Assembly: GCF_003076475.1 (NCBI RefSeq)
Contig: NZ_CP020919.1
Span: forward strand, 3,038,001-3,102,000
Source of the DNA: Flavobacterium kingsejongi
GTDB lineage: Bacteria; Bacteroidota; Bacteroidia; Flavobacteriales; Flavobacteriaceae
Direction: 5' to 3'
DNA: 64,000 nt
Shown here: in pieces, positions 16,871-24,507 of the stretch
How positions within the stretch are numbered: the stretch's first letter is position 1
Layout of the letters: every line of letters starts with the position of its first letter
Program-made: the position numbers and the translations under genes
Notes under the pieces: model-generated
What the model saw: the letters and a program-made list of their open reading frames with translations, nothing else
Database searches by the model: none
Told to the model about the DNA's origin: nothing

Positions 16871-17671
16871 TTATTTTTTTATACCCCGCAGCGCATATAC
16901 CATTGGTATTTTATTTCCTAAGTGTTCAATTCTGTATTTTCCGGGTTCAGATTCTATTGTATTTTGGAAACAATTATACGGAGAATAATCATATTCCCGG
17001 AAAGTGTCGATGCTGATACCTTCCTTGACCAGGTTGTCAAAAACTTCACTAAGGGCATGATTCCAATTCACGGATTCCAATGTAACAGCAGCCTCTTTCT
17101 CGGCATAAGTTCCAGTAGTAGTTTCTATTATAGCCGATGACTTAAAGTATTGATAGGCTACATTTTCAAAAGCATCATCAAACATCCATACTACAGGGTG
17201 GAATTCTGCAAAAACAAAGTTTCCACCCGGTTTTAAGAATTTTGAAATTACCTGTGCCCATTTTTGCAGGTCAGGAAGCCATCCAATAGTTCCATAACTG
17301 GTAAATACCAGGTCAAATTGCGCATCGAGATACTTTGGAAGGTCATAAAGGTCACAACAGATAAATTCTGCATGGATTCCCGATTCTTTGGAAAGCCTTT
17401 TGGCACTCTCAATAGCAACATCCGATAAGTCAACTCCTGTAACCAGGGCACCCATTCGGGCTAAAGAGAGGCTGTCCTGCCCAAAGTGGCATTGCAGGTG
17501 TAATATTTTCTTGTCCCTAACATCCCCCAGCAATTCCAGTTCAATGCTATTAAGGGAGGAATTTCCCTGAAGAAATCCCTGGACATTATAAAAATCAGAG
17601 GTCAGGTGCAAGGGCGTACGCTTGTTCCAGGATTCCCGGTTGATAGTAATATAATCTTCTTCGTTTGTCAT
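16871..17671 (-). CDS. class I SAM-dependent methyltransferase
   Basis: 266-residue methyltransferase. Motif I-like region KKILHLQCHFGQDSLSLARMG, then VTGVDLSDVAIESAK (acidic ribose ligand) and FDLVFTSYGTIGWLPDL (motif IV). The 'LHLQCHFGQDSLSLAR' form of motif I marks a small group common in Bacteroidetes, Firmicutes and actinobacteria whose substrate is unknown to me. No signal or membrane segment. Its stop nearly touches the end of the convergent CatA-like gene; upstream, 35 nt separates it from the S41 peptidase gene in the same direction. Confidence 0.83.
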   Translation of the reverse strand: MTNEEDYITINRESWNKRTPLHLTSDFYNVQGFLQGNSSLNSIELELLGDVRDKKILHLQCHFGQDSLSLARMGALVTGVDLSDVAIESAKRLSKESGIHAEFICCDLYDLPKYLDAQFDLVFTSYGTIGWLPDLQKWAQVISKFLKPGGNFVFAEFHPVVWMFDDAFENVAYQYFKSSAIIETTTGTYAEKEAAVTLESVNWNHALSEVFDNLVKEGISIDTFREYDYSPYNCFQNTIESEPGKYRIEHLGNKIPMVYALRGIKK

Positions 17672-17706
17672 GAGTTCTATTTTTCGGAGATGATCCGGGG
17701 TAGGGC

Positions 17707-18708
17707 TTACTTTGTCTTTTGGTTGATGGTATCGATGGCAACCTGCAGGTAATAGGTTTCAATTTCTGAGGCAACATCCGTTTTGGGATCGAGCAGGTCA
17801 TCAGGCAGTATGCCTTCACCAATGGTGCTATATGCTTTTTTCGAACGATCGATCAGTGTGCCATTGGTCAGGATCAGGAAAGCACCGTCAGAAAGTTTAT
17901 ACTCCTGATTATCGGAGGTCAGTCCGTTGGTAGGCCTTCCAATTTGGGTTACATTTTTTTGTCCTTTAAAAGCGGCTACTATAAATTCACCCGAACTGGC
18001 CGTTTTGTTATCTGTTAAGATGATAATAGGTCTGGTAGTGTATTTAATTTTGGGAGCTGCTTCAAAAGTGTACAACAGCCTTTTGCCAAAATATACTTTT
18101 CCTTTTTTATAAGTATAGAAGGTACTAACATTAGTTATATTCACAGATCCCACAACCTGTGGATGATCTAATAAAGGCTGGATTGCAGCATACATAGGCG
18201 TAAACATTCCCCCTTCGTTTCCGCGTACATCAATAATCCATCCTTTGGGATTCTGGCTGCTCAATTCCTCCAAAGCGGCATAGAAATTACCAACATATTC
18301 GTTCCAGTCGTCATCATTCAGATTGCCGATAGCGGGTATGGATAGATAGGCATACTGCTGGTCGATCATTCGAAAATTGATGTTTGGGAATTCGAACCCC
18401 TGGTCCCTGTAGCGTTTATAAAAAGAGCTTACCATTTCCGGAGGGGCAAAATGGGAATGGGCATCCTTCATCTGGTCTAAGGCATATTGGATAGCAGGAT
18501 ACGTCATTCGTAGCGTCTTGGCATCCTTTGCAGCCTCCAGTGTTTTAGTGTAAACTTCCGGCCAGTTGATCTCGGAACGGTGGAGCGCATTGCTCTTCAT
18601 CACGTCTAAGGCACTGATCACATATTTTTTAATACTGTCCTGTTGTGCCTGTAGTTTTGAACTGCAGCACAGCAGTAATAGTAAGAGCAAAGGAAATAGC
18701 TTTTTCAT
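17707..18708 (-). CDS. S41-family (tail-specific type) serine peptidase, exported
   Basis: 333 residues with a strong N-terminal hydrophobic segment (KKLFPLLLLLLLCCSS), compatible with a signal or lipoprotein peptide. The S41 core shows WIIDVRGNEGGMFTPM near 157-172 and the nucleophile Ser239 in TDNKTASSGEF, with Lys248 nine residues later as the general base. There is no PDZ domain, unlike CtpA/Prc. A second S41 protein of the same architecture lies at 24508-25545. Both share 'INW' and 'WIIDLRNNTGG/WIIDVRGNEGG' blocks, so they look like distant paralogues. Likely periplasmic or surface peptide hydrolysis. Confidence 0.85.
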   Translation of the reverse strand: MKKLFPLLLLLLLCCSSKLQAQQDSIKKYVISALDVMKSNALHRSEINWPEVYTKTLEAAKDAKTLRMTYPAIQYALDQMKDAHSHFAPPEMVSSFYKRYRDQGFEFPNINFRMIDQQYAYLSIPAIGNLNDDDWNEYVGNFYAALEELSSQNPKGWIIDVRGNEGGMFTPMYAAIQPLLDHPQVVGSVNITNVSTFYTYKKGKVYFGKRLLYTFEAAPKIKYTTRPIIILTDNKTASSGEFIVAAFKGQKNVTQIGRPTNGLTSDNQEYKLSDGAFLILTNGTLIDRSKKAYSTIGEGILPDDLLDPKTDVASEIETYYLQVAIDTINQKTK

Positions 18709-18782
18709 AGTAGTATGGGGGTATCAGTTTGATGGTGTTTCAGGCTTTAAATATAGTATTTTTCCCTGAATAAGGATTTATA

Positions 18783-19745
18783 TTACAGGATTTCAGGATT
18801 TACAATTGCAGTAGGAGTGCCATTGGCATAGGCCAGTATATTTTCAAAAGCTTTACCGAAATACAATTCATAACTCTGTTGCTCCACATAACCCAGGTGC
18901 GGGGTGCAGATTACATTTGGCAGTTGCAATAAAGGGTAGTTAACGTCGTAAACAGGTTCATTTTCATAGACATCTACCGCTGCAAATCCGGGATTTCCCA
19001 TTCCGAGTGCATTTTCCAATGCTCCTTCCTGAATCAGTTCCGCCCGGCTGATATTGACTATAATCGCAGTGGATTTCATGGTAGCAAGATCCAGTGCCGT
19101 TACACTGCCTGTTGTTTCAGGAACCAGTCTCAGGTGTAAAGAGATGACATCCGCCAAACGGAAAAAATCCATTTTATTCTCGGCACTTTCAAAACCGTCC
19201 GTTATTGCAGCAGTCCTTGACGTAAGGCTTCCCCAGACGATAACCCGCATGCCAAACGCCTTAGCATAATGAGCTACTTTTTTACCAATTTTCCCATAGC
19301 CCCATATTCCCAGTAGCTGTCCTTCCAATACCTGCCCGATATTGGTTTGCCAACGCCCTTCTTTCATTGCAGCGATAGCCTGTGGCAGCTGCCTTCTGGC
19401 ATTAAGGATCAGGCTCCAGGCCAATTCAGCCGGAGCAGTAGGGGAGCCGCTACCTTCTGCCACGGCAACTTTGTGTTGGGAACAGGCGGCAAGATCAATA
19501 TGAGACGCTATCTTCCCCGTTTGGCTAATTAGTTTAAGCCGGGGCAAACGGTCTAATAATCCTGCTGTAATTGGAGTGCGCTCCCGTATCATTACGAGCA
19601 CATCGGCATCCTTAAAACGTTTTGCCAATGCTGCCTCATCGGAAACAGCATCATTGAAAACCGTAACATTATGCTCTTGTAGCAAACGGAAGCATTGTAA
19701 TTTGGAAACAGCATTCTGGTAATCTTCGGGAATGATGATATTCAT
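18783..19745 (-). CDS. D-2-hydroxyacid dehydrogenase family protein
   Basis: 320 residues. The NAD-binding motif GIWGYGKIGKKVAHYAKAFG lies in the middle. The catalytic Arg is in VNISRAELI, the Glu in the VDVYENEPV region, and the His in CTPHLGYVEQQ, as in the formate/glycerate dehydrogenase family. It probably reduces a 2-keto acid with NAD(P)H; substrate unknown. Its ATG overlaps the stop of the HxlR gene by 4 nt, so the two are translationally coupled and the regulator likely controls this enzyme. Confidence 0.86.
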   Translation of the reverse strand: MNIIIPEDYQNAVSKLQCFRLLQEHNVTVFNDAVSDEAALAKRFKDADVLVMIRERTPITAGLLDRLPRLKLISQTGKIASHIDLAACSQHKVAVAEGSGSPTAPAELAWSLILNARRQLPQAIAAMKEGRWQTNIGQVLEGQLLGIWGYGKIGKKVAHYAKAFGMRVIVWGSLTSRTAAITDGFESAENKMDFFRLADVISLHLRLVPETTGSVTALDLATMKSTAIIVNISRAELIQEGALENALGMGNPGFAAVDVYENEPVYDVNYPLLQLPNVICTPHLGYVEQQSYELYFGKAFENILAYANGTPTAIVNPEIL

Positions 19746-20077
19746 GGTGCTGTATTTAGGTCATAGTTAGAAAGCAGCGTTACGATTTTGTGCAATCCTT
19801 TTCCCTTGTTTGTCAACGTATAAAAAGTGTTATCTGCCCTTTTTTCTTTAATAAGTAAAAGGTCGTCCTGTAATTGTTTCAGCTGTAGGGAAAGGACCCG
19901 ATCGCTTACAGTGGGTAATATTTTTTTAAACTCCGAATAGGTAAGTGCATTTTCCTGTAATGCAAACAATAGGGACAATTTCCAACGGCCACTAATCAGG
20001 GCTAAGGTCTTTGAAGCATTGCAGAAGTCATGCAACAGCATTTCATTTTCGAAGTTAACAGAGGTTACTTTTCGCAT
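19742..20077 (-). CDS. HxlR-family winged-helix regulator
   Basis: HxlR-type regulator: LISGRWKLSLLFALQENALTY is the conserved first helix pair, followed by FKKILPTVSDRVLSLQLKQL (recognition helix) and a wing (KEKRADNTFYTLT). The cysteine expected near the N-terminus of redox-sensing members may be Cys in HDFCNAS. I choose the ATG at 20077 (MRKVTSVNFENEM, 111 residues) over the open frame back to 20218, because the longer version overlaps the divergent VOC gene and its promoter. It is the first gene of an operon with the hydroxyacid dehydrogenase. Confidence 0.82.
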   Translation of the reverse strand: MRKVTSVNFENEMLLHDFCNASKTLALISGRWKLSLLFALQENALTYSEFKKILPTVSDRVLSLQLKQLQDDLLLIKEKRADNTFYTLTNKGKGLHKIVTLLSNYDLNTAP

Positions 20078-20095
20078 CACTAACAATTTTGTAAG

Positions 20096-20128
20096 TTGTA
20101 TCTTTTGGATTGGGTTGCCGTAATTTTG
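20096..20128 (+). promoter_or_regulatory. promoter of the VOC gene
   Basis: TTG at 20096-20098, 22-nt spacer, TAATTTTG at 20121-20128, giving a short leader before the ATG at 20147. It lies between the divergent HxlR and VOC starts, where the HxlR protein could act. Confidence 0.55.
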
Positions 20129-20146
20129 TTCAAAAATAATTAAAAA

Positions 20147-20596
20147 ATGAATCAGGATAACATTATTGGCTTTCATCATTTCGCTATTAAAGCACAGGAT
20201 TTTGATGCAACAGTACAATTTTATACCACATTAGGGTTTGAAACCGTACACCATTGGGCATTACCCGATTTTCAGCTGGAGCGATGCTGTATGATGCGAC
20301 ACCGCCATTTCGGGAGTCATATTGAAATTTGTGACAGCAAGGCTAATTTTCCCACGCAGGGACGTAAAAAGCTCCCTAATGAAGATTATGTAGAGAATGC
20401 AATCATGCACCTCTGCTTTACGGTTAAAGATGCCCGGCTGGCTTACCATACTGCCATCCAAAATGGTGCTACTGCCTTGTCAGAAGTAACAACTCTGAAC
20501 TTGCCAAACACTGATAAAAGTACTACAGTAACCAATGCATTGGTGTATAGCCCCAATGGGGAAGTGATTGAATTTTTAGAACAAGTGACTTTTTGA
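20147..20596 (+). CDS. VOC-family (glyoxalase/bleomycin-resistance fold) protein
   Basis: 149 residues with two beta-alpha-beta-beta-beta modules: GFHHFAIKAQDFDATVQFYTTLGFETVHHW, then HLCFTVKDARLAYHTAIQNGA and a terminal YSPNGEVIEFLEQ. His6/His7 and Glu (EVIEFLE) are candidate metal ligands. It may be a lyase, isomerase or dioxygenase, or may bind reactive compounds; the exact reaction cannot be read. It is divergent from an HxlR-dehydrogenase operon, which hints at a shared response to an electrophile or aldehyde. Confidence 0.8.
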   Translation: MNQDNIIGFHHFAIKAQDFDATVQFYTTLGFETVHHWALPDFQLERCCMMRHRHFGSHIEICDSKANFPTQGRKKLPNEDYVENAIMHLCFTVKDARLAYHTAIQNGATALSEVTTLNLPNTDKSTTVTNALVYSPNGEVIEFLEQVTF

Positions 20597-20820
20597 GACT
20601 TACGGGATAGCAATCTTTTTCCTACAGAATATTTAATATGACGCAATGCACTGACCTTTAGCCTATTTTAGGGCTGCCAAGCAAATGATGTCTTAATCTG
20701 TTATTTTTATGTCTTTTTAGGGCTCTTTTTTTGTGAATTCCACCTTAGATTTGCGCTCGCATAAAGAGATTATATCTTTTAATGCCATGGAAGAAGAGCA
20801 ATAATAACATAAATATAAGA

Positions 20821-20940
20821 ATGGAATACTACAAGACTAACAAAAGAAAGAATAAAATGGAATTAATTGGGATGGTTACTGGAATCCTGGTTTTTATTGG
20901 CGCCTTATGCTTTACGCTTTTTTTAGCTATTAGCGAATAA
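20821..20940 (+). CDS. possible small single-span membrane protein
   Basis: 39 codons: a basic start (MEYYKTNKRKNKM), then one strong membrane helix (LIGMVTGILVFIGALCFTLF) and a short tail. The charge pattern (positive inside) and the clean helix support a real protein, but there is no homology evidence. It stands alone after about 225 nt without other genes and is followed by a strong terminator. Confidence 0.4.
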   Translation: MEYYKTNKRKNKMELIGMVTGILVFIGALCFTLFLAISE

Positions 20941-20985
20941 GTATTGAATTGATAAGCTGCTTAACTTAGCATGGTTGTATAAAAT

Positions 20986-21027
20986 GAAAAAGCGGATTAC
21001 TTTCCAAAAGTAATCCGCTTTTTTTAT
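20986..21027. terminator. bidirectional intrinsic terminator
   Basis: Long stem AAAAGCGGATTACTTT / AAAGTAATCCGCTTTT flanked by A and T runs. It can terminate the small forward gene and the reverse-strand quinone oxidoreductase. Confidence 0.88.
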
Positions 21028-21043
21028 TGAATAGGAGAGGCGA

Positions 21044-22045
21044 TCACAATTGGATGACGACTTTTCCAAAATGCTGCCCACTTGCGACGTACTGAAAAGC
21101 CTCCTTAAATGCCGAGAAAGGAAAGGCACGATCGATTACAGGTTTTAGGTTATTGTTTTCGATGGCGCGGTTCATGGCTTCAAAACTTGCTTTGGAACCT
21201 ACCTGCAGCCCAATGATAGAAAGGCATTTCAGCATTATCCCATAAACATTGACCGAAGTATCGGCACCGCCCAACAGGCCAACTACGATGATTTTACCGC
21301 CCATTGCCATAGCAGTAATTGTTTTGTCGATACCGGTCCAACTGAGTTCTACGGCAAGATCAACCCCTTTCCCTCCGGTAAGCTCTAATACCTGTTGCTG
21401 CCAGTTGGGATGGGTAGTGGAATTTATGGTTGCATCTGCGCCCAGCAGTTTTGCTTTCGACAGTTTCTCGTCGGACCCTGAAGTGATAATTACCCGGGCA
21501 CCAGCCAATTTTGCAAATTGCAGGGCAAAAATGGATACGCCGCCCGTACCTTGTAATAAAATAGTTTGCCCCGCTTGTATATTTCCTTTAGTATATAAGG
21601 CTTCCCAGGCACTCAGGCCGGCAATGGGAAGGGTAGCAGCTTCTGCCGGGGTCAGGTTTTTCGGGATTTTTACCAATCCTTCTTCGGGTAATGCCCAGTA
21701 TTCTGAGAAAACCCCGGGACGGTCTGTTCCCAATCGGGTGGTCTGTTGCTCTTTGGTCAGCTTACCGGATTGCCAGGACTGTATAAATTGAGGGATGACC
21801 ACATCACCTACATTGAATAAAGAAACCGCGGCTCCGATTTTTTCGACCACGCCTACGGCATCCGAACCTAAAACATGCGGTAATGCCGTACCAAAATCAC
21901 CTTTTGTAATCATCAGGTCCAACTGGTTGAGTGCCATTGCGGTTGCTTTTACCAATACTTCTTTCGGCCCGATTTCCGGGATGGATTTTTCTTCCAGAGC
22001 GATATGCTCCAGGCCATACTGCCCTTTTATAACGATTGCTTTCAT
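21044..22045 (-). CDS. zinc-type alcohol dehydrogenase-like protein, quinone oxidoreductase group
   Basis: MDR-family NADPH oxidoreductase. The start at 22045 (MKAIVIKGQYGLEH) is the family's usual beginning and lies behind the predicted leader; the longer frame adds eight unlikely residues. The GroES-like N-domain includes ALNQLDLMITKGDFG, and the Rossmann motif LLQGTGGVSIFALQFAKLAGA is followed by VIITSGSDEKLSKAKLLGAD. The structural and catalytic zinc cysteines are absent, as in quinone oxidoreductases. It is divergent from an HxlR regulator with a clear operator between them, like the YodB/QorR-type quinone-response pairs. Confidence 0.86.
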   Translation of the reverse strand: MKAIVIKGQYGLEHIALEEKSIPEIGPKEVLVKATAMALNQLDLMITKGDFGTALPHVLGSDAVGVVEKIGAAVSLFNVGDVVIPQFIQSWQSGKLTKEQQTTRLGTDRPGVFSEYWALPEEGLVKIPKNLTPAEAATLPIAGLSAWEALYTKGNIQAGQTILLQGTGGVSIFALQFAKLAGARVIITSGSDEKLSKAKLLGADATINSTTHPNWQQQVLELTGGKGVDLAVELSWTGIDKTITAMAMGGKIIVVGLLGGADTSVNVYGIMLKCLSIIGLQVGSKASFEAMNRAIENNNLKPVIDRAFPFSAFKEAFQYVASGQHFGKVVIQL

Positions 22046-22061
22046 AATAGTATCATTTAAT

Positions 22062-22091
22062 TTGAGCAAAGCTATTTATTCGATATCTTTG
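22062..22091 (+). promoter_or_regulatory. promoter of the second HxlR gene
   Basis: TTG at 22062-22064, 19-nt spacer, TATCTTTG at 22084-22091. The operator at 22102-22135 begins right after the expected transcription start, so repressor binding would block its own transcription. Confidence 0.7.
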
Positions 22092-22097
22092 AAACAA
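22067..22097 (-). promoter_or_regulatory. promoter of the quinone oxidoreductase gene
   Basis: Reverse strand: TTG at 22097-22095, 20-nt spacer, TAGCTTTG at 22074-22067, about 20 nt before the ATG at 22045. It overlaps the forward promoter almost completely. Confidence 0.68.
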
Positions 22098-22101
22098 GTA
22101 T

Positions 22102-22135
22102 GTACTTTTTAGTACCCTACGAACTAAAAAGATAC
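22102..22135. promoter_or_regulatory. HxlR operator (inverted repeat)
   Basis: GTACTTTTTAGT, 9-nt spacer, ACTAAAAAGATAC: an inverted repeat with one bulged base. It resembles the TACT...AGTA palindromes bound by YodB/HxlR proteins and lies between the HxlR gene and its divergent oxidoreductase. Confidence 0.7.
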
Positions 22136-22163
22136 TATTATTGATTTACACTACTTTAAAAAA

Positions 22164-22523
22164 ATGAAAAAAGACAAAAAATATAATGATATCCCTATTT
22201 GTTCAGTAGATTATGCCTTTCGGCGGATTGGTGGAAAGTACAAAGGACGAATTATCTGGTATCTGAGTCACAACAAAAATGTCCTGCGGTATGGAGAACT
22301 TCGTAAAATCATTACGGATATCACCCCGAAAATGCTCACACAGACTTTACGGGAACTTGAAGAGGATCGGTTGGTTACCCGGAAAGTATACCACGAAGTA
22401 CCGCCCAAAGTGGAATATTCATTAACAGATGATGGCCAGGAATTGATCCCGTTCATCAATCACCTACGGGAATGGGGCGATAAACAAATGGAGAAGGACG
22501 AAAGGCTGGCGATTAAATGCTAA
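22164..22523 (+). CDS. HxlR-family redox-type regulator
   Basis: 119 residues. Cys11 lies in IPICSVDYAFRRIGGKYKG, the position of the redox- or electrophile-sensing cysteine in YodB/HypR-type HxlR regulators. HTH helices follow: RIIWYLSHN, RYGELRKIITDITPKMLTQTLRELEEDRLV; then the wing VPPKVEYSLTDDGQELIPFI. Probably represses the divergent quinone oxidoreductase and itself through the operator at 22102-22135, with release upon quinone or aldehyde stress (inference from the family). Confidence 0.85.
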   Translation: MKKDKKYNDIPICSVDYAFRRIGGKYKGRIIWYLSHNKNVLRYGELRKIITDITPKMLTQTLRELEEDRLVTRKVYHEVPPKVEYSLTDDGQELIPFINHLREWGDKQMEKDERLAIKC

Positions 22524-22535
22524 TCGTAAACGATT

Positions 22536-23087
22536 TTATTGTAGTGTTTTAAGGTAATCCGCTGCAGTGGTAACTTTAGCATAGAAAAAGCTCAGTGCGG
22601 CTAAAAAAGAATGGTGTACTGCAGTGGCGTTTATCGTTTCACCATTAAGTTCAAGATCTTTAGTCGCACAGCAGTCGCTTAGCACCTCACAATGGAATCC
22701 AAAATCTTTAGCAGCGCGCACTGTGGCATCCACACACATGTGTGTCATCATCCCACAGATGACCAGTTCAGAAATGTTATTTTCCTGAAGGTATTCCAAT
22801 AGTGTTGTTTCCCTGAAACTGTTGGGGTAATGTTTGGTAATTACCGTTTCAGTAGCTAACGGTGTTACTTCCTTGTAGATTTCCGCTCCGGGTGTATTGG
22901 TTTTGAAAAAGGTAGCTTCCGGACTTAGGGCAATATGTTGGATATGGATGATGGGAAGTTGTTGTTCCCGAAAGGTTTGTAATATTCCTTTTGTCTTTTG
23001 GGCGGCTTCTTCAGAACCCACAAGGCGCATGGTACCGTTTTCAAAATAATCATTCTGGATATCGATCAGGAGCAGTGCTTTTTTCAT
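22536..23087 (-). CDS. isochorismatase-family cysteine hydrolase
   Basis: 183 residues. The catalytic triad is visible: Asp9 in LIDIQNDYF, Lys of VITKHYPNSF near 100, and Cys of ICGMMTHMCVDATVRAA near 137. The cis-peptide motif region (GMMTHMCV) is typical of the nicotinamidase/isochorismatase fold. It hydrolyses an amide or enol-ether of a small molecule; substrate unknown. It starts about 50 nt downstream of the Fe-S-type regulator gene in the same direction. Confidence 0.85.
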   Translation of the reverse strand: MKKALLLIDIQNDYFENGTMRLVGSEEAAQKTKGILQTFREQQLPIIHIQHIALSPEATFFKTNTPGAEIYKEVTPLATETVITKHYPNSFRETTLLEYLQENNISELVICGMMTHMCVDATVRAAKDFGFHCEVLSDCCATKDLELNGETINATAVHHSFLAALSFFYAKVTTAADYLKTLQ

Positions 23088-23136
23088 GGGTTTGCTTTTT
23101 AATTATTTCCTATGACTGTACTTAAGGAAGATAAAT

Positions 23137-23793
23137 TTAATCAATTAAATTGATTTTGTAGGCACAACGCCTTCCGTTATGCAGGATATGTTCGGTACGT
23201 TCTATTGTGACTGTACTACCCAGTGCCTGCCGAAAGCTTTGCAGCTCTGCACGGCAGAAACCCTGGCATTCTGATGCCGCTGCACAGATAGGGCAGTGGT
23301 TCTCTATAAAAAAATAATCGGAATCTACTTTCTCCCATTCGGCCATATAACCTTCCTGGCTGCGTATTTCAACCAGGCGTTGCAACTTGTCCTCGAGTAG
23401 TGATAAAGATTCCAGTTCACGGCGGTAATGCTCTAATGACAGGCGCTCCCGTTCTTCAATCAAACGGTCAAGTGCCTCCTGTCCCAACATTTTTTTAACC
23501 GAATTCAGTAACTGTACGGTCAATTCGGCATGGGTATCCGGAAACCGCTTTTGGGCTTTATCAGTCAGCGAAAAAACAACGGTCGGCCGTCCTACACCTT
23601 TGGAAATCGATTCCGGGCTGATCCATCCGTCTTCGGTAAGCTTTAAGAGGTGCAGGCGTGTACCTTCATTGGTAATACCCAACGATTTTGCCAATAGGGA
23701 GGCTGGCTGTTTGCCCTTCATCTTAAGGTGCATCAGTATGCGTTCCTGGGTAGTGTCTACCCGTTTCGTAAGTTTGTCAGTTTTATTTTCCAA
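23137..23793 (-). CDS. HTH regulator with C-terminal cysteine cluster (SufR-like)
   Basis: N-terminal winged-helix domain (RILMHLKMKGKQPASLLAKSLGITNEGTRLHLLKL, wing GRPTVVFSLT), a long helical linker, and a C-terminal cysteine set: ENHCPICAAASECQGFC plus GRRCAYKI. In SufR-type regulators such cysteines bind an Fe-S cluster that controls Fe-S assembly genes; here the divergent neighbour is DUF2480, which often sits by Fe-S genes in Bacteroidetes. The frame is open to 23901, but the only ATG there lies inside the divergent gene. I favour the TTG at 23793 (LENKTDKLTK), which follows a TATATTTG box. Start uncertain. Confidence 0.72.
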   Translation of the reverse strand: MENKTDKLTKRVDTTQERILMHLKMKGKQPASLLAKSLGITNEGTRLHLLKLTEDGWISPESISKGVGRPTVVFSLTDKAQKRFPDTHAELTVQLLNSVKKMLGQEALDRLIEERERLSLEHYRRELESLSLLEDKLQRLVEIRSQEGYMAEWEKVDSDYFFIENHCPICAAASECQGFCRAELQSFRQALGSTVTIERTEHILHNGRRCAYKINLID

Positions 23794-23814
23794 GTCTTTA
23801 CTTGTTTTATAATG

Positions 23815-23822
23815 CAAATATA
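23815..23822 (-). promoter_or_regulatory. -7 box of the SufR-like gene
   Basis: TATATTTG on the reverse strand, 22 nt before the proposed TTG start at 23793. No good TTG -33 element upstream, so activity may be regulated. Confidence 0.45.
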
Positions 23823-23823
23823 A

Positions 23824-23831
23824 TAACTTTG
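23824..23831 (+). promoter_or_regulatory. -7 box of the DUF2480 gene
   Basis: TAACTTTG, 48 nt before the ATG at 23879 and only one base from the opposite-strand box. The two divergent promoters overlap. Confidence 0.45.
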
Positions 23832-23878
23832 CTGTAGTGTTAGCGCTATAATTATCATAAAAGCAAGAAACCAATAGG

Positions 23879-24385
23879 ATGAAAGAGGAAACAATAGTCA
23901 ATAAAGTAACCGCTTCGGGTATACAAAGCCTTGATTTGATGGCGTATTCCCCTACGGTTGAATTTGTTCATTTTGATATAGCGCCCTATCTCTATATGGG
24001 ACTTATCATAAAGGAAAAAGAATTCCGTAAGGCCATGGAAACCATCGATTGGGCATCCTATGAAAACAAAGCCGTTTCAATCGGCTGTGCTGTAGAGGCC
24101 ATTTTGCCACAATGGGTTTTTATGGATATTGCCAGCAAACTCTATCCCTATGCGTTTGCTGTAATAGAAGGAACGCCAGATTTACATAAGGAACAGCTTT
24201 GGGCTGAAAAACTGATGGAGCAGGATTTCGGAATTTTTACAGGACAGAAAGTGACCCTTATTGCCAATCCCGATGTCCCGGTTGCTTTATATGTATTGGC
24301 GACCAATCTGCTTACCGGTAGTGTGGCTTCTTTGATGTATGGGGAACCAGGATTGCCAAAAGTGATTTATAAGAAAGCAAAATAA
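23879..24385 (+). CDS. DUF2480 family protein
   Basis: 168 residues, a Bacteroidetes-restricted family. It shows the N-terminal NKVTASGIQSLDLMAYSP, FDIAPYLYMGLIIKEKEFR and GCAVEAILPQWVFMDIASKL stretches I associate with DUF2480. No signal or membrane helix; soluble. Function unknown; in many Flavobacteria it neighbours suf/Fe-S assembly genes. Divergence from a cysteine-cluster regulator here fits a link to Fe-S or iron status. Confidence 0.82.
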   Translation: MKEETIVNKVTASGIQSLDLMAYSPTVEFVHFDIAPYLYMGLIIKEKEFRKAMETIDWASYENKAVSIGCAVEAILPQWVFMDIASKLYPYAFAVIEGTPDLHKEQLWAEKLMEQDFGIFTGQKVTLIANPDVPVALYVLATNLLTGSVASLMYGEPGLPKVIYKKAK

Positions 24386-24507
24386 TAGAACATCCGGATC
24401 TAAAATTTTTTTTGAATCCGGATTTCAATGACATAGTACCGGGGCTTACCGTTTGACATATTTAGCTTTAGTTTCAATTTAAAGCAGTCCCGGTATTTTT
24501 CTTTCGA

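Noticed and set aside
24386..24507. Possible hairpins built on repeated ATCCGGAT
   Set aside because: ATCCGGAT is self-palindromic and the arms do not form one extended stem with a T-run; not convincing as a terminator.
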